A DNA stretch of 64,000 nucleotides from Euonymus europaeus (taxonomy: Eukaryota; Streptophyta; Magnoliopsida; Celastrales; Celastraceae): positions 22,912,760 to 22,976,759 of the forward strand of contig OY756969.1 of assembly GCA_963580455.1 (NCBI GenBank), written 5' to 3'. Every line of letters starts with the position of its first letter. The stretch's first letter is position 1. Shown piece by piece: positions 23,381-36,130 of the stretch. The notes below the pieces were generated by a model. It searched no databases. It was not told the DNA's origin and saw nothing but the letters and a program-made list of their open reading frames with translations. The position numbers and the translations under genes are program-made.

Positions 23381-24800
23381 TTGGCTGATTTTTAGCTTGA
23401 TTTCACACTACTTTTCGAGCTTTAAATCCTTGCATTTCGATTTTGGATTTCAGAACTCGTGGCTAGTAGGTGTCGTTTCACCTAGTTAGGCGCTTAATGT
23501 TGTTTCTTTACGTAAACGGTTTTATGAATATCCATTGACTCCGAGTTCTGAATTCGGTGATTTTTAGCTTGATTTCACAGTAATTTTAGAGCTCTAGAAT
23601 CCTGGCGTTTCGGTTTTTGATTTCAAAACTCGTGGCTAGTAGGTCTCGTTTCACCTAGTTAGCCGCGAATTGTGGTTTGTTTACGTAAACGGTTTTATGA
23701 ATATTTGTTGACTCCGAGTTCTGAATTCGTTGATTTTTAGCTTGATTTCACACTACTTTTCGATCTCTACAGTCCTGGCGTTTCGGTTTTTGATTTCAGA
23801 ACTCGTGGCTAGTAGGTGTCGTTTCACCTAGTTAGGCGCGAATTGTGGTTTCTTTACGTAAACGATTTTATGAATATCCGTTGACTCTGAGTTCTGAATT
23901 CGGTGATTTTTAGCTTGATTTCACACTACTTTTCGAGCTTTACAATCCTGTCATTTTGGTTTTTGATGTCAGAACTCGTGGCTAGTAGGTCTCGTTTCAC
24001 CTAGTTAGCCGCGAATTGTGGTTTCTTTACGTAAACGGTTTTATGAATATTTGTTGACTCCGAGTTCTGAATTCGGTGATTTTTAGCTTGGTTTCACACT
24101 ACTTTTCGATCTCTACAATCCTGGCCTTTCGGTTTTTGATTTCAGAACTCGTGGCTAGTAGGTCTCGTTTCACCTAGTTAGGCGCGAATTGTGGTTTCTT
24201 TACGTAAACGGTTTTATGAATATCCGTTGACTCCGAGTTATGAATTCGGTGATTTTTTGCTTGATTTCACACTACTTTTCGAGCTTTACAATCCTGTCAT
24301 TTCGGTTTTTGATTTCAGAACTCGTGGCTAGTAGGTCTCGTTTCACCTAGTTAGCCGCAAATTGTGGTTACTTTACGTAAACGGTTTTATGAATATTTGT
24401 TCACTCCGAGTTCTGAATTCGGTGATTTTTAGCCTGATTTCACACTACTTTTTGAGCTCTACAATCCTGGTGTTTCGGTTTTTGATTTCAAAACTTGTGG
24501 CTAGTGGGTCTCGTTTCACCTAGTTAGCCGCGAATTGTGGTTTTTTACGTAAACGGTTTTATGAATATCCGTTGACTCCGAGTTCTGAATTCGGTGATTT
24601 TTCGCTTAATTTCACACTACTTTTCTAGCTCTACAATCCTGAAATTTTGTTTTTTTGTTTCAGAACTCGTGGCTAGCAGGTCTCGTTTCACCTAGTTAGC
24701 CGAGAAATGTGGTTTCTTTACGTAAACGGTTTTATGAATATCCGTTGACTCGGAGTTCTAAATTCGGTGATTTTTATCTTGATTTCACACTACTTTTAGA
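23381..24800 (+). repeat. About 8-monomer block with a partner 11,049 bp away
   Basis: Matches 34,430-35,849 at a constant 11,049-bp offset (64 monomers). Shared in the same order are GGCTGATTTT (23,383), GCGCTTAATGTTG, CACAGTAATTTTAGAG, GGTTTGTTTACG, AACGATTTTAT (23,861/34,910), GATTTTTTGCTTG and TGTTTCGGTTTTTG (24,471/35,520). Confidence 0.75.
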
Positions 24801-26739
24801 GCTCTAGAATCCTGGCGTTTCGGTTATTGATTTCAAAACTCGTGGCTAGTAGGTCTCGTTTCACCTAGTTAGCCGCGAATTGTAGTTTTTTACGTAAACG
24901 GTTTTATGAATATTTGTTGACTCCGAGTTCTGAATTCGGTGATTTTTAGCTTGATTTCACACTACTTTTCGATCTCTACAATCCTGGCGTTTCGGTTTTT
25001 CATTTCAGAACTCGTGGCTAGTAGGTCTTGTTTCACCTAGTTAGGCGCGAATTGTGGTTTCTTTACGTAAACGGTTTTATGAATATTCGTTGACTCCGAG
25101 TTATGAATTCGGTGATTTTTAGCTTGATTTCACACTACTTTTCGAGCTTTACAATCCTGTCATTTCGGTTTTTGATTTCAGAACTCGTGGCTAGTAGGTC
25201 TCGTTTCACCTAGTTAGCCGCAAATTGTAGTTTCTTTACGTAAACGGTTTTATGAATATTTGTTGACTCCGAGTTCTGAATTCGGTGATTTTTAGCCTGA
25301 TTTCACACTACTTTTCGAGCTCTACAATCCTTGTGTTTCGGTTTTTGATTTCAAAACTTGTGGCTAGTGGGTCTCATTTCACCTAGTTAGCCGCGAATTG
25401 TGGTTTTTTACGTAAACGGTTTTATGAATATCCGTTGACTCCGAGTTCTGAATTCGGTGATTTTTAGCTTAATTTCACACTACTTTTCGAGCTCTACAAT
25501 CCTGAAATTTTGGTTTTTTGTTTCAGAACTCGTGGCTAGCAGGTCTCGTTTCACCTAGTTAGCCGAGAAATGTGGTTTCTTTACGTAAACGGTTTTATGA
25601 ATATCCGTTGACTCGGAGTTCTAAATTCGGTGATTTTTATCTTGATTTTACACTACTTTTCGAGCTCTACAATCCTGGCATTTCGGTTTTTGATTTCAGA
25701 ACTCGTGGCTAGTAGGTCTCGTTTCACCTAGTTAGGCGCGAAATGTGGTTTCTTACGTAAACGGTTTTATGAATATCCGTTGACTCCGAGTTCTGAATTC
25801 GGTTATTTTTAGCATGATTTCACACTACTTTTAGAGCTCTAGAATCCTGGCGTTTCGGTTATTGATTTCAAAGCTCGTGGCTAGTAGGTCTCGTTTTACC
25901 TAGTTAGCCGCGAATTGTGGTTTTTTACGTAAACGGTTTTATGAATATCCGTTGACTCCGAGTTCTGAATTGGCTGATTTTTAGCTTGATTTCACACTAC
26001 TTTTCGAGCTTTACAATCCTGGAATTTCGATTTTGGATTTCAGAACTCGTGGCTAGTAGGTGTCGTTTCACCTAGTTAGGCGCTTAATGTTGTTTCTTTA
26101 CGTAAACGGTTTTATGAATATCCATTGACTCCGAGTTTTGAATTCGGTGATTTTGATCTTGATTTCACACTACTTTTCGAGCTCTACAATCCTGGCATTT
26201 CGGTTTTTGATTTCAGAACTCGTGGCTAGTAGGTCTCATTTCACCTAGTTAGGCGCGAAATGTGGTTTCTTTGCGTAAACGGTTTTATGAATATCCGTTG
26301 ACTCGGAGTTCTCAATTCGGTGATTTTGATCTTGATTTCACACTACTTTTCGAGCTTTACAATCCTGTCATTTCGGTTTTTGATTTCAAAACTCGTGGCT
26401 AGTAGGTCTCGTTTCACCTAGTTAGCCGCGAATTGTGGTTTGTTTACGTAAACGGTTTTATGAATATTTGTTGACTCCGAGTTCTGAATTCGTTGATTTT
26501 TAGCTTGATTTCACACTACTTTTCGATCTCTACAATCCTGGCATTTCGGTTTTTGATTTCAGAATTCGTGGCCAGTAGGTCTCGTTTCACCTAGTTAGGC
26601 GCGAATTGTGGTTTCTTTACGTAAACGGTTTTATGAATATCCGTTGACTCCGAGTTATGAATTCGTTGATTTTTAGCTTGATTTCACACTACTTTTCGAG
26701 CTTTACAATCCTGTCATTTCGGTTTTCGATTTCAGAACT
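24801..26739 (+). repeat. Mixed monomers of the 22-46 kb family
   Basis: About eleven monomers that repeat the order of types seen upstream, with shifts: CCTGAAATTTTGG at 25,501 (863 bp, five monomers, after 24,638), the GGCTGATTTT marker at 25,972, and GCGCTTAATGTTG near 26,090. A frame-changing one-base loss occurs at GTGGTTTCTTACG (about 25,746). Confidence 0.7.
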
Positions 26740-28120
26740 CGTGGCTAGTAGGTCTCATTTCACCTAGTTAGCCGCGAATTGTGGTTTCTTTACGTAAACG
26801 GTTTTATGAATATTTGTTGACTCCGAGTTCTGAATTCGGTGATTTTTAGCCTGATTTCACACTACTTTTCGAGCTCTACAATCCTGGTGTTTCGGTTTTT
26901 TATTTCAAAACTTGTGGCTAGTGGGTCTCGTTTCACCTAGTTAGCCGCGAATTGTGGTTTTTTACGTAAACGGTTTTATGAATATCCGTTGACTCCGAGT
27001 TATGAATTCGGTGATTTTTAGCTTAATTTCACACTACTTTTCTAGCTCTACAATCCTGAAATTCTGGTTTTTTGTTTCAGAACTCGTGGCTAGCAGGTCT
27101 CGTTTCACCTAGTTAGCCGAGAAATGTGGTTTCTTTACGTAAACGGTTTTATGAATATCCGTTGACTCGGAGTTCTAAATTCGGTGATTTTTATCTTGAT
27201 TTCACACTACTTTTCGAGCTCTACAATCCTGGCATTTCGGTTTTTGATTTCAGAACTCGTGGCTAGTAGGTCTCGTTTCACCTAGTTAGGCGCGAAATGT
27301 GGTTTCTTTACGTAAACGGTTTTATGAATATCCGTTGACTCCGAGTTCTGAATTCGGTTTTTTTAGCTTGATTTCACACTACTTTTAGAGCTCTAGAATC
27401 CTGGCGTTTCGGTTATTGATTTCAAAACTCGTGGCTAGTAGGTCTCGTTTCACCTAGTTAGCCGCGAATTGTGGTTTTTTACGTAAACGGTTTTATGAAT
27501 ATTTGTTGACTCCGAGTTCTGAATTCGGTGATTTTTAGCTTGATTTCACACTACTTTTCGATCTCTACAATCCTGGCGTTTCGGTTTTTCATTTCAGAAC
27601 TCGTGGCTAGTAGGTCTCGTTTCACCTAGTTAGGCGCAAATTGTGGTTTCTTTACGTAAACGGTTTTATGAATATCCGTTGACTCCGAGTTATGAATTCG
27701 GTGATTTTTAGCTTGATTTCACACTACTTTTCGAGCTTTACAATCCTGTCATTTCGGTTTTTGATTTCAGAACTCGTGGCTAGTAGGTCTCGTTTCACCT
27801 AGTTAGCCGCAAATTGTGGTTTCTTTACGTAAACGGTTTTATGAATATCCGTTGACTCCGAGTTCTGAATTCGTTGATTTTTAGCTTGATTTCGCACTAC
27901 TTTTCGAGCTCTACAATCCTGGTGTGTCGGTTTTTGATTTCAGAACTTGTGGCTAGTAGGTGTCGTTTCACCTAGTTAGGCGCGAATTGTGGTTTCTTTA
28001 CGTAAACGGTTTTATTTTTATCCGATGACTCTGAGTTCTGAATTCGGTGATTTTTATCTTGATTTCACACTACTTTTCGAGCTCTACAATCCTGGTGTTT
28101 CGGTTTTTGATTTCAGAACT
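26740..28120 (+). repeat. 8-monomer (1,381 bp) HOR, copy 1
   Basis: Matches 28,121-29,501 unit for unit. Shared features are CCTGGTGTTTCGGTTTTTTATTTCAAAACTTG near 26,883/28,264 (read as separate landmarks), ATTCGGTTTTTTTAGC (27,353/28,734), GATTTCGCACTAC, and GTTTTATTTTTATCCG (28,011/29,392). Few differences are visible, such as ATTCTGG against ATTTTGG. Confidence 0.87.
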
Positions 28121-29501
28121 CGTGGCTAGTAGGTCTCGTTTCACCTAGTTAGCCGCGAATTGTGGTTTCTTTACGTAAACGGTTTTATGAATATTTGTTG
28201 ACTCCGAGTTCTGAATTCGGTGATTTTTAGCCTGATTTCACACTACTTTTCGAGCTCTACAATCCTGGTGTTTCGGTTTTTTATTTCAAAACTTGTGGCT
28301 AGTGGGTCTCGTTTCACCTAGTTAGCCGCGAATTGTGGTTTTTTACGTAAACGGTTTTATGAATATCCGTTGACTGCGAGTTCTGAATTCGGTGATTTTT
28401 AGCTTAATTTCACACTACTTTTCTAGCTCTACAATCCTGAAATTTTGGTTTTTTGTTTCAGAACTCGTGGCTAGCAGGTCTCGTTTCACCTAGTTAGCCG
28501 AGAAATGTGGTTTCTTTACGTAAACGGTTTTATGAATATCCGTTGACTCGGAGTTCTAAATTCGGTGATTTTTATCTTGATTTCACACTACTTTTCGAGC
28601 TCTACAATCCTGGAATTTCGGTTTTTGATTTCAGAACTCGTGGCTAGTAGGTCTCGTTTCACCTAGTTAGGCGCGAAATGTGGTTTCTTTACGTAAACGG
28701 TTTTATGAATATCCGTTGACTCCGAGTTCTGAATTCGGTTTTTTTAGCTTGATTTCACACTACTTTTAGAGCTCTAGAATCCTGGCGTTTCGGTTATTGA
28801 TTTCAAAACTCGTGGCTAGTAGGTCTCGTTTCACCTAGTTAGCCGCGAATTGTGGTTTTTTACGTAAACGGTTTTATGAATATTTGTTGACTCCGAGTTC
28901 TGAATTCGGTGATTTTTAGCTTGATTTCACACTACTTTTCGATCTCTACAATCCTGGTGTTTCGGTTTTTCATTTCAGAACTCGTGGCTAGTAGGTCTCG
29001 TTTCACCTAGTTAGGCGCAAATTGTGGTTTCTTTACGTAAACGGTTTTATGAATATCCGTTGACTCCGAGTTATGAATTCGGTGATTTTTAGCTTGATTT
29101 CACACTAATTTTCGAGCTTTACAATCCTGTCATTTCGGTTTTTGATTTCAGAACTCGTGGCTAGTAGGTCTCGTTTCACCTAGTTAGCCGCAAATTGTGG
29201 TTTCTTTACGTAAACGGTTTTATGAATATCCGTTGACTCCGAGTTCTGAATTCGTTGATTTTTAGCTTGATTTCGCACTACTTTTCGAGCTCTACAATCC
29301 TGGTGTGTCGGTTTTTGATTTCAGAACTTGTGGCTAGTAGGTGTCGTTTCACCTAGTTAGGCGCGAATTGTGGTTTCTTTACGTAAACGGTTTTATTTTT
29401 ATCCGATGACTCTGAATTCTGAATTCGGTGATTTTTATCTTGATTTCACACTACTTTTCGAGCTCTACAATCCTGGTGTTTCGGTTTTTGATTTCAGAAC
29501 T
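28121..29501 (+). repeat. 8-monomer (1,381 bp) HOR, copy 2
   Basis: Tandem with copy 1. A third copy starts at 29,502 but is lost after about 110 bp, at TTTTTAGCTTG versus TTTTTAGCCTG (29,613). Confidence 0.86.
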
Positions 29502-29770
29502 CGTGGCTAGTAGGTCTCGTTTCACCTAGTTAGCCGCGAATTGTGGTTTCTTTACGTAAACGGTTTTATGAATATTTGTTGACTCCGAGTTCTGAATTCG
29601 GTGATTTTTAGCTTGATTTCACACTACTTTTCGAGCTTTACAATCTTGTCATTTCGGTTTTTGATGTCAGAACTCGTGGCTAGTAGGTCTCGTTTTACCT
29701 AGTTAGCCGCGAATTGTGGTTTTTTACGTAAACGGTTTTATGAATATCCGTTGACTCCGAGTTCTGAATT

Positions 29771-31840
29771 GGCTGATTTTTAGCTTGATTTCACACTACT
29801 TTTCGAGCTTTACAATCCTGGCATTTCGATTTTGGATTTCAAAACTCGTGGCTAGTAGGTGTCGTTTCACCTAGTTAGGCGCTTAATGTTGTTTCTTTAC
29901 GTAAACGGTTTTATGAATATCCATTGACTCCGAGTTCTGAATTCGGTGATTTTAGCTTGATTTCACACTACTTTTCGAGCTCTACAATCCTGGCAATTCG
30001 GTTTTGGATTTTCGAACTCGTGGCTAGTAGGTCTCTTTTCACCTAGTTAGGCGCGAAATGTGGTTTTTTACGTAAACGGTTTTATGAATATCCGTTGACT
30101 CCGAGTTTTGAATTCGTTGATTTTTAGCTTGATTTCACACTACTTTTCGAGCTCTACAATCCTGGCGTTTCGGTTTTTGATTTCAGAACTCGTGGCTAGT
30201 AGGTGTCGTTTCACCTAGTTAGGCGCGAATTGTGGTTTCTTTACGTAAACGGTTTTATGAATATCCGTTGACTCTGAGTTCTGTATTCGGTGATTTTTAG
30301 CTTGATTTCACACTACTTTTCGAGCTTTACAATCTTGTCATTTCGGTTTTTGATGTCAGAACTCGTGGCTAGTAGGTCTCGTTTCATCTAGTTAGCCGCG
30401 AATTATGGTTCTTTACGTAAACGGTTTTATGAATATTTGTTGACTCCGAGTTCTAAATTCGGTGATTTTTAGCCTGATTTCACACTACTTTTCGATCTCT
30501 ACAATCCTGGCGTTTCGGTTTTTTATTTCAGAACTCGTGGCTAGTAGGTCTCGTTTCACCTAGTTAGCAGCGAATTGTGGTTTCTTTACGTAAACGGTTT
30601 AATGGATATGCGGTGACTCCGAGTTTTGAATTCGGTGATTTTTAGCTTGATTTCACACTACTTTTCGAGGTCTACAATCCTGGCGTTTCAGTTTTTGATT
30701 TCAGAACTCGTGGCTAGTAGGTCTCGTTTCACCTAGTTAGCAGCGAATTGTGGTTTCTTTACGTAAACGGTTTAATGGATATCCGGTGACTCCGAGTTTT
30801 GAATTCGGTGATTTTTAGCTTGATTTCACACTACTTTTCGAGCTCTACAATCCTGGCGTTTCGGTTTTTGATTTCAGAACTCGTGGCTAGTAGGTCTCGT
30901 TGCACCTAGTAAGCCGAGAAATGTGGTTTCTTTACGTAAACGGTTTTATGAATATCCGTTGACTCTGAGTTCTGAATTCGGTGATTTTTAGCTTGATTTC
31001 ACACTACTTTTCGAGCTCTACAATCCTGGCATTTCGGTTTTTTATTTCAGAACTCGTGGCTAGTGGGTCTCGTTTCACCTAGTTAGCCGCGAATTGTGGT
31101 TTTTTACGTAAACGGTTTTATGAATATCCGTTGACTCCGAGTTCTGAATTCGGTTATTTTTAGCTTAATTTCACACTACTTTTCGAGCCCTACAATCCTG
31201 AAATTTCGGTTTTTTGTTTCGGAACTCGTGGCTAGCAGGTCTCGTTTCACCTAGTTAGCCGCGAATTGTGGTTTTTTACGTAAACGGTTTTATGAATATC
31301 CGTTGACTCCGAGTTCTGAATTCGTTGATTTTTAGCTTGATTTCACACTACTTTTCGATCTCTACAATCCTGGGGTTTCGGTTTTTGATTTCAGAACTCG
31401 TTGCTAGTAGGTGTCGTTTCACCTAGTTAGCCGAGAAATGTGGTTTCTTTACGTAAACGGTTTTATGAATATCCGTTGACTTGGAGTTCTAAATTCGGTG
31501 ATTTTGATCATGATTTCACACTACTTTTCGAGCTCTACAATTCTGGCATTTCGGTTTTTGATTTCAGAACTCGTGGATAGTAGGTCTCGTTTCACCTAGT
31601 TAGGCGCGAAATATGGTTTCTTTACGTAAACGGTTTTATGAATATCCGTTGACTCCGAGTTCTGAATTCGGTTATTTTTAGCTTGATTTCACACTACTTT
31701 TAGAGCTCTAGAATCCTGGAGTTTCGGTTATTGATTTCAAAACTCGTGGCTAGTAGGTCTCGTTTTACCTAGTTAGCCGCGAATTGTGGTTTTTTACGTA
31801 AACGGTTTTATGAATATCCGTTGACTCCGAGTTCTGAATT
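29771..31840 (+). repeat. 12-monomer unit (2,070 bp) starting at a GGCT marker
   Basis: Bounded by GGCTGATTTT at 29,771 and 31,841. Compared with the next unit it lacks two monomers after about 30,165 and has one extra: the GCAGCGAATTG monomer with GTTTAATGG occurs twice in tandem here (about 30,567 and 30,741, nearly identical) but once in the next unit (32,984). Confidence 0.78.
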
Positions 31841-34084
31841 GGCTGATTTTTAGCTTGATTTCAGACTACTTTTCGAGCTTTACAATCCTGGCATTTCGAT
31901 TTTGGATTTCAGAACTCGTGGCTAGTAGGTGTCGTTTCACCTAGTTAGGCGCTTAATGTTGTTTCTTTACGTAAACGGTTTTATGAATATCCATTGACTC
32001 CGAGTTCTGAATTCGGTGATTTTGGCTTGATTTCACACTACTTTTCGAGCTCTACAATCCTGGCAATTCGGTTTTGGATTTTCGAACTCGTGGCTAGTAG
32101 GTCTCTTTTCACCAAGTTAGGCGCGAAATGTGGTTTTTTACGTAAACGGTTTTATGAATATCCGTTGACTCCGAGTTTTGAATTCGTTGATTTTTAGCTT
32201 GATTTCACACTACTTTTCGAGCTCTACAATCCTGGTGTGTCGGTTTTTGATTTCAGAACTTGTGGCTAGTAGGTGTCGTTTCACCTAGTTAGGCGCGAAT
32301 TGTGGTTTCTTTACGTAAACGGTTTTATTTTTATCCGATGACTCTGAGTTCTGAATTCGGTGATTTTTATCTTGATTTCACACTACTTTTCGAGCTCTAC
32401 AATCCTGGTGTTTCGGTTTTTGATTTCAGAACTCGTGGCTAGTAGGTCTCGTTTCACCTAGTTAGCCGCGAATTGTGGTTTCTTTACGTAAACGGTTTTA
32501 TGAATATTTGTTGACTCCGAGTTCTGAATTCGTTGATTTTTAGCTTGATTTCACACTACTTTTTGATCTCTACAATCCTGGCGTTTCGGTTTTTGATTTC
32601 AGAACTCGTGGCTAGTAGGTGTCGTTTCACCTAGTTAGGCGCGAATTGTGGTTTCTTTACGTAAACGGTTTTATGAATATCCGTTGACTCTGAGTTCTGA
32701 ATTCGGTGATTTTTAGCTTGATTTCACACTACTTTTCGAGCTTTACAATCTTGTCATTTCGGTTTTTGATGTCAGAACTCGTGGCTAGTAGGTCTCGTTT
32801 CACCTAGTTAGCCGCGAATTATGGTTTCTTTACGTAAACGGTTTTATGAATATTTGTTGACTCCGAGTTCTAAATTCGGTGATTTTTAACCTGATTTCAC
32901 ACTACTTTTCGATCTCTACAATCCTGGCGTTTCGGTTTTTGATTTCAGAACCCGTGGCTAGTAGGTCTCGTTTCACCTAGTTAGCAGCGAATTGTGGTTT
33001 CTTTACGTAAACGGTTTAATGGATATCCGGTGACTCCGAGTTTTGAATTCGGTGATTTTTAGCTTGATTTCATACTACTTTTCGAGCTCTACAATCCTGG
33101 CGTTTCGGTTTTTGATTTCAGAACTCGTGGCTAGTAGGTCTCGTTTCACCTAGTAAGCCGAGAAATGTGGTTTCTTTACGTAAACGGTTTTATGAATATC
33201 CGTTGACTCGGAGTTCTGAATTCGGTGATTTTTAGCTTGATTTCACACTACTTTTCGAGCTCTACAATCCTGGCGTTTCGGTTTTTGATTTCAGAACTTG
33301 TGGCTAGTGGGTCTCGTTTCACCTAGTTAGCCGCGAATTGTGGTTTTTTACGTAAACGGTTTTATGAATATCCGTTGACTCCGAGTTCTGAATTCGGTGA
33401 TTTTTAGCTTAATTTCACACTACTTTTCGAGCCCTACAATCCTGAAATTTAGGTTTCTTGTTTCGGAACTCGTGGCTAGCAAGTCTCGTTTCACCTAGTT
33501 AGCCGCGAATTGTGGTTTTTTACGTAAACGGTTTTATGAATATCCGTTGACTCCGAGTTCTGAATTCGTTGATTTTTAGCTTGATTTCACACTACTTTTC
33601 GATCTCTATAATCCTGGCGTTTCGGTTTTTGATTTCAGAACTCGTGGCTAGTAGGTGTCGTTTCACCTAGTTAGCCGAGAAATGTGGTTTCTTTACGTAA
33701 ACGGTTTTATGAATATCCGTTGACTCGGAGTTCTAAATTCGGTGATTTTGATCTTGATTTCACACTACTTTTTGAGCTCTACAATCCTGGCATTTCGGTT
33801 TTTGATTTCAGAACTCGTGGCTAGTAGGTCTCGTTTCAACTAGTTAGGCGCAAAATGTGGTTTCTTTACGTAAACGGTTTTATGAATATCCGTTGACTAC
33901 GAGTTCTGAATTCGGTTATTTTTTGATTGATTTCACACTACTTTTAGAGCTCTAGAATCCTGGCGTTTCGGTTATTGATTTCAAAACTCGTGGCTAGTAG
34001 GTCTCGTTTTACCTAGTTAGCCGAGAATTGTGGTTTTTTACGTAAACGGTTTTATGAATATCCGTTGACTCCGAGTTCTGAATT
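31841..34084 (+). repeat. 13-monomer unit (2,244 bp) starting at a GGCT marker
   Basis: Partner of 29,771-31,840. The offset changes along the alignment: 2,070 (12 monomers) up to about 32,235, 2,416 (14) around 32,747, and 2,244 (13) from about 33,155. This records a two-monomer difference followed by a one-monomer difference. The extra pair includes the rare GTTTTATTTTTATCCG monomer (about 32,325). Confidence 0.78.
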
Positions 34085-34430
34085 GGCTGATTTTTAGCTT
34101 GATTTCACACTACTTTTCGAGCTTTACAATCCTGGCATTTCGATTTTGGATTTCAGAACTCGTGGCTAGTAGGTGTCGTTTCATCTAGTTAGGCGCTTAA
34201 TGTTGTTTCTTTACGTAAACGGTTTTATGAATATCCATTGACTCCGAGTTCTGAATTCGGTGATTTTTAGCTTGATTTCACAGTAATTTTAGAGCTCTAG
34301 AATCCTGGAGTTTCGGTTTTTGATTTCAAAACTCGTGGCTAGTAGGTCTCGTTTCTCCTAGTTAGCCGCGAATTGTGGTTTGTTTACGTAAACGGTTTTA
34401 TGAATATTTGTTGACTCCGTGTTCTGAATT
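34085..34430 (+). repeat. Tandem dimer (346 bp), copy 1
   Basis: Two monomers (GGCTGATTTT ... GCGCTTAATGTTG ... CACAGTAATTTTAGAG ... GGTTTGTTTACG) that repeat immediately at 34,431-34,776, 346 bp away. Private differences include TTCATCTAG, GTTTCTCC and CCGTGTTCTG in this copy. Confidence 0.83.
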
Positions 34431-35849
34431 GGCTGATTTTTAGCTTGATTTCACACTACTTTTCGAGCTTTACAATCCTGGCATTTCGATTTTGGATTTC
34501 AGAACTCGTGGCTAGTAGGTGTCGTTTCACCTAGTTAGGCGCTTAATGTTGTTTCTTTACGTAAACGGTTTTATGAATATCCATTGACTCCGAGTTCTGA
34601 ATTCGGTGATTTTTAGCTTGATTTCACAGTAATTTTAGAGCTCTAGAATCCTGGCGTTTCGGTTTTTGATTTCAAAACTCGTGGCTAGTAGGTCTCGTTT
34701 CACCTAGTTAGCCGCGAATTGTGGTTTGTTTACGTAAACGGTTTTATGAATATTTGTTGACTCCGAGTTCTGAATTCGTTGATTTTTAGCTTGATTTCAC
34801 ACTACTTTTCGATCTCTACAATCCTGGCATTTCGGTTTTTGATTTCAGAACTCGTGGTTAGTAGGTGTCGTTTCACCTAGTTAGGCGCAAATTGTGGTTT
34901 CTTTACGTAAACGATTTTATTAATATCCGTTGACTCTGAGTTCTGAATTCGGTGATTTTTTGCTTGATTTCACACTACTTTTTGAGCTTTACAATCCTGT
35001 CATTTCGGTTTTTAATGTCAGAACTCGTGGCTAGTAGGTCTCGTTTCACCTAGTTAGCCGCGAATTGTGGTTTCTTTACGTAAACGGTTTTATGAATACT
35101 TGTTGACTCCGAGTTCTGAATTCGGTGATTTTTAGCTTGATTTCACACTACTTTTCGATCTCTCCAATCCTGGCGTTTCGGTTTTTCATTTCAGAATTCG
35201 TGGCTAGTAGGTCTCGTTTCACCTAGTTAGGCGCGAATTGTGGTTTCTTTACGTAAACGGTTTTATGAATATCCGTTGACTCCGAGTTATGAATTCGGTG
35301 ATTTTTAGCTTGATTTCACACTACTTTTCGAGCTTTACAATCCTGTCATTTCGGTTTTTGATTTCAGAACTCGTGGCTAGTAGGTCTCGTTTCACCTAGT
35401 TAGCCGCAAATTGTGGTTTCTTTACGTAAACGGTTTTATGAATATTTGTTGACTCCGAATTCTGAATTCGGTGATTTTTAGCCTGATTTCACACTACTTT
35501 TCGAGCTCTACAATCCTGGTGTTTCGGTTTTTGATTTCAAAACTTGTGGCTAGTGGGTCTCGTTTCACCTAGTTAGCCGCGAATTGTGATTTTTTACGTA
35601 AACGGTTTTATGAATATCCGTTGACTCCGAGTTCTGAATTCGGTGATTTTTAGCTTAATTTCACACTACCTATCGAGCTCTACAATCCTGAAATTTTGGT
35701 TTTTTGTTTCAGAACTCGTGGCTAGCAGGTCTCGTTTCACCTAGTTAGCCGAGAAATGTGGATTCTTTACGTAAGTGGTTTTATGAATATCCGTTGACTC
35801 GGAGTTCTAAATTCGGTGATTTTTATCTTGATTTCACACTACTTTTCGA
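34431..35849 (+). repeat. Second tandem dimer and partner of 23,381-24,800
   Basis: Its first 346 bp is copy 2 of the dimer. The whole stretch is the right-hand partner of 23,381-24,800 at 11,049 bp. Part of it (34,995-35,640) is also found at 38,102-38,747, offset 3,107 bp. Confidence 0.75.
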
Positions 35850-35975
35850 GCTCTACAATCCTGGCATTTCGGTTTTTGATTTCAGAACTCGTGGCTAGTA
35901 GGTCTCGTTTCACCTAGTTAGGCGCGAAATGTGGTTTCTTTACGTAAACGGTTTTATGAATATCCGTTGACTCCA
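35535..35975 (+). repeat. 10-monomer offset (1,726 bp) block
   Basis: Repeats at 37,261-37,700. Shared are GTGATTTTTTACG, TTAATTTCACACTACC (35,656/37,381), and GTGGATTCTTTACGTAAGTGG (35,761/37,487), the last a multi-base private change to the conserved TTTACGTAAACGG box. Confidence 0.78.
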
Positions 35976-36130
35976 AGTTCTGAATTCGGTTATTTTTAGC
36001 TTGATTTCACACTACTTTTAGAGCTCTTGAATCCTGGCGTTTCGGTTATTGATTTCAAAACTCGTGGCTAGTAGGTCTCGTTTTACCTAGTTAGCCGCGA
36101 ATTGTGGTTTTTTACGTAAACGGTTTTACG

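Noticed and set aside
31994..32197. 67-codon open frame
   Set aside because: Opened by a one-base loss (GTGATTTTGGCTTG) that shifts frame across a stop; the codons are ordinary satellite sequence and the frame is not maintained in neighbouring copies.
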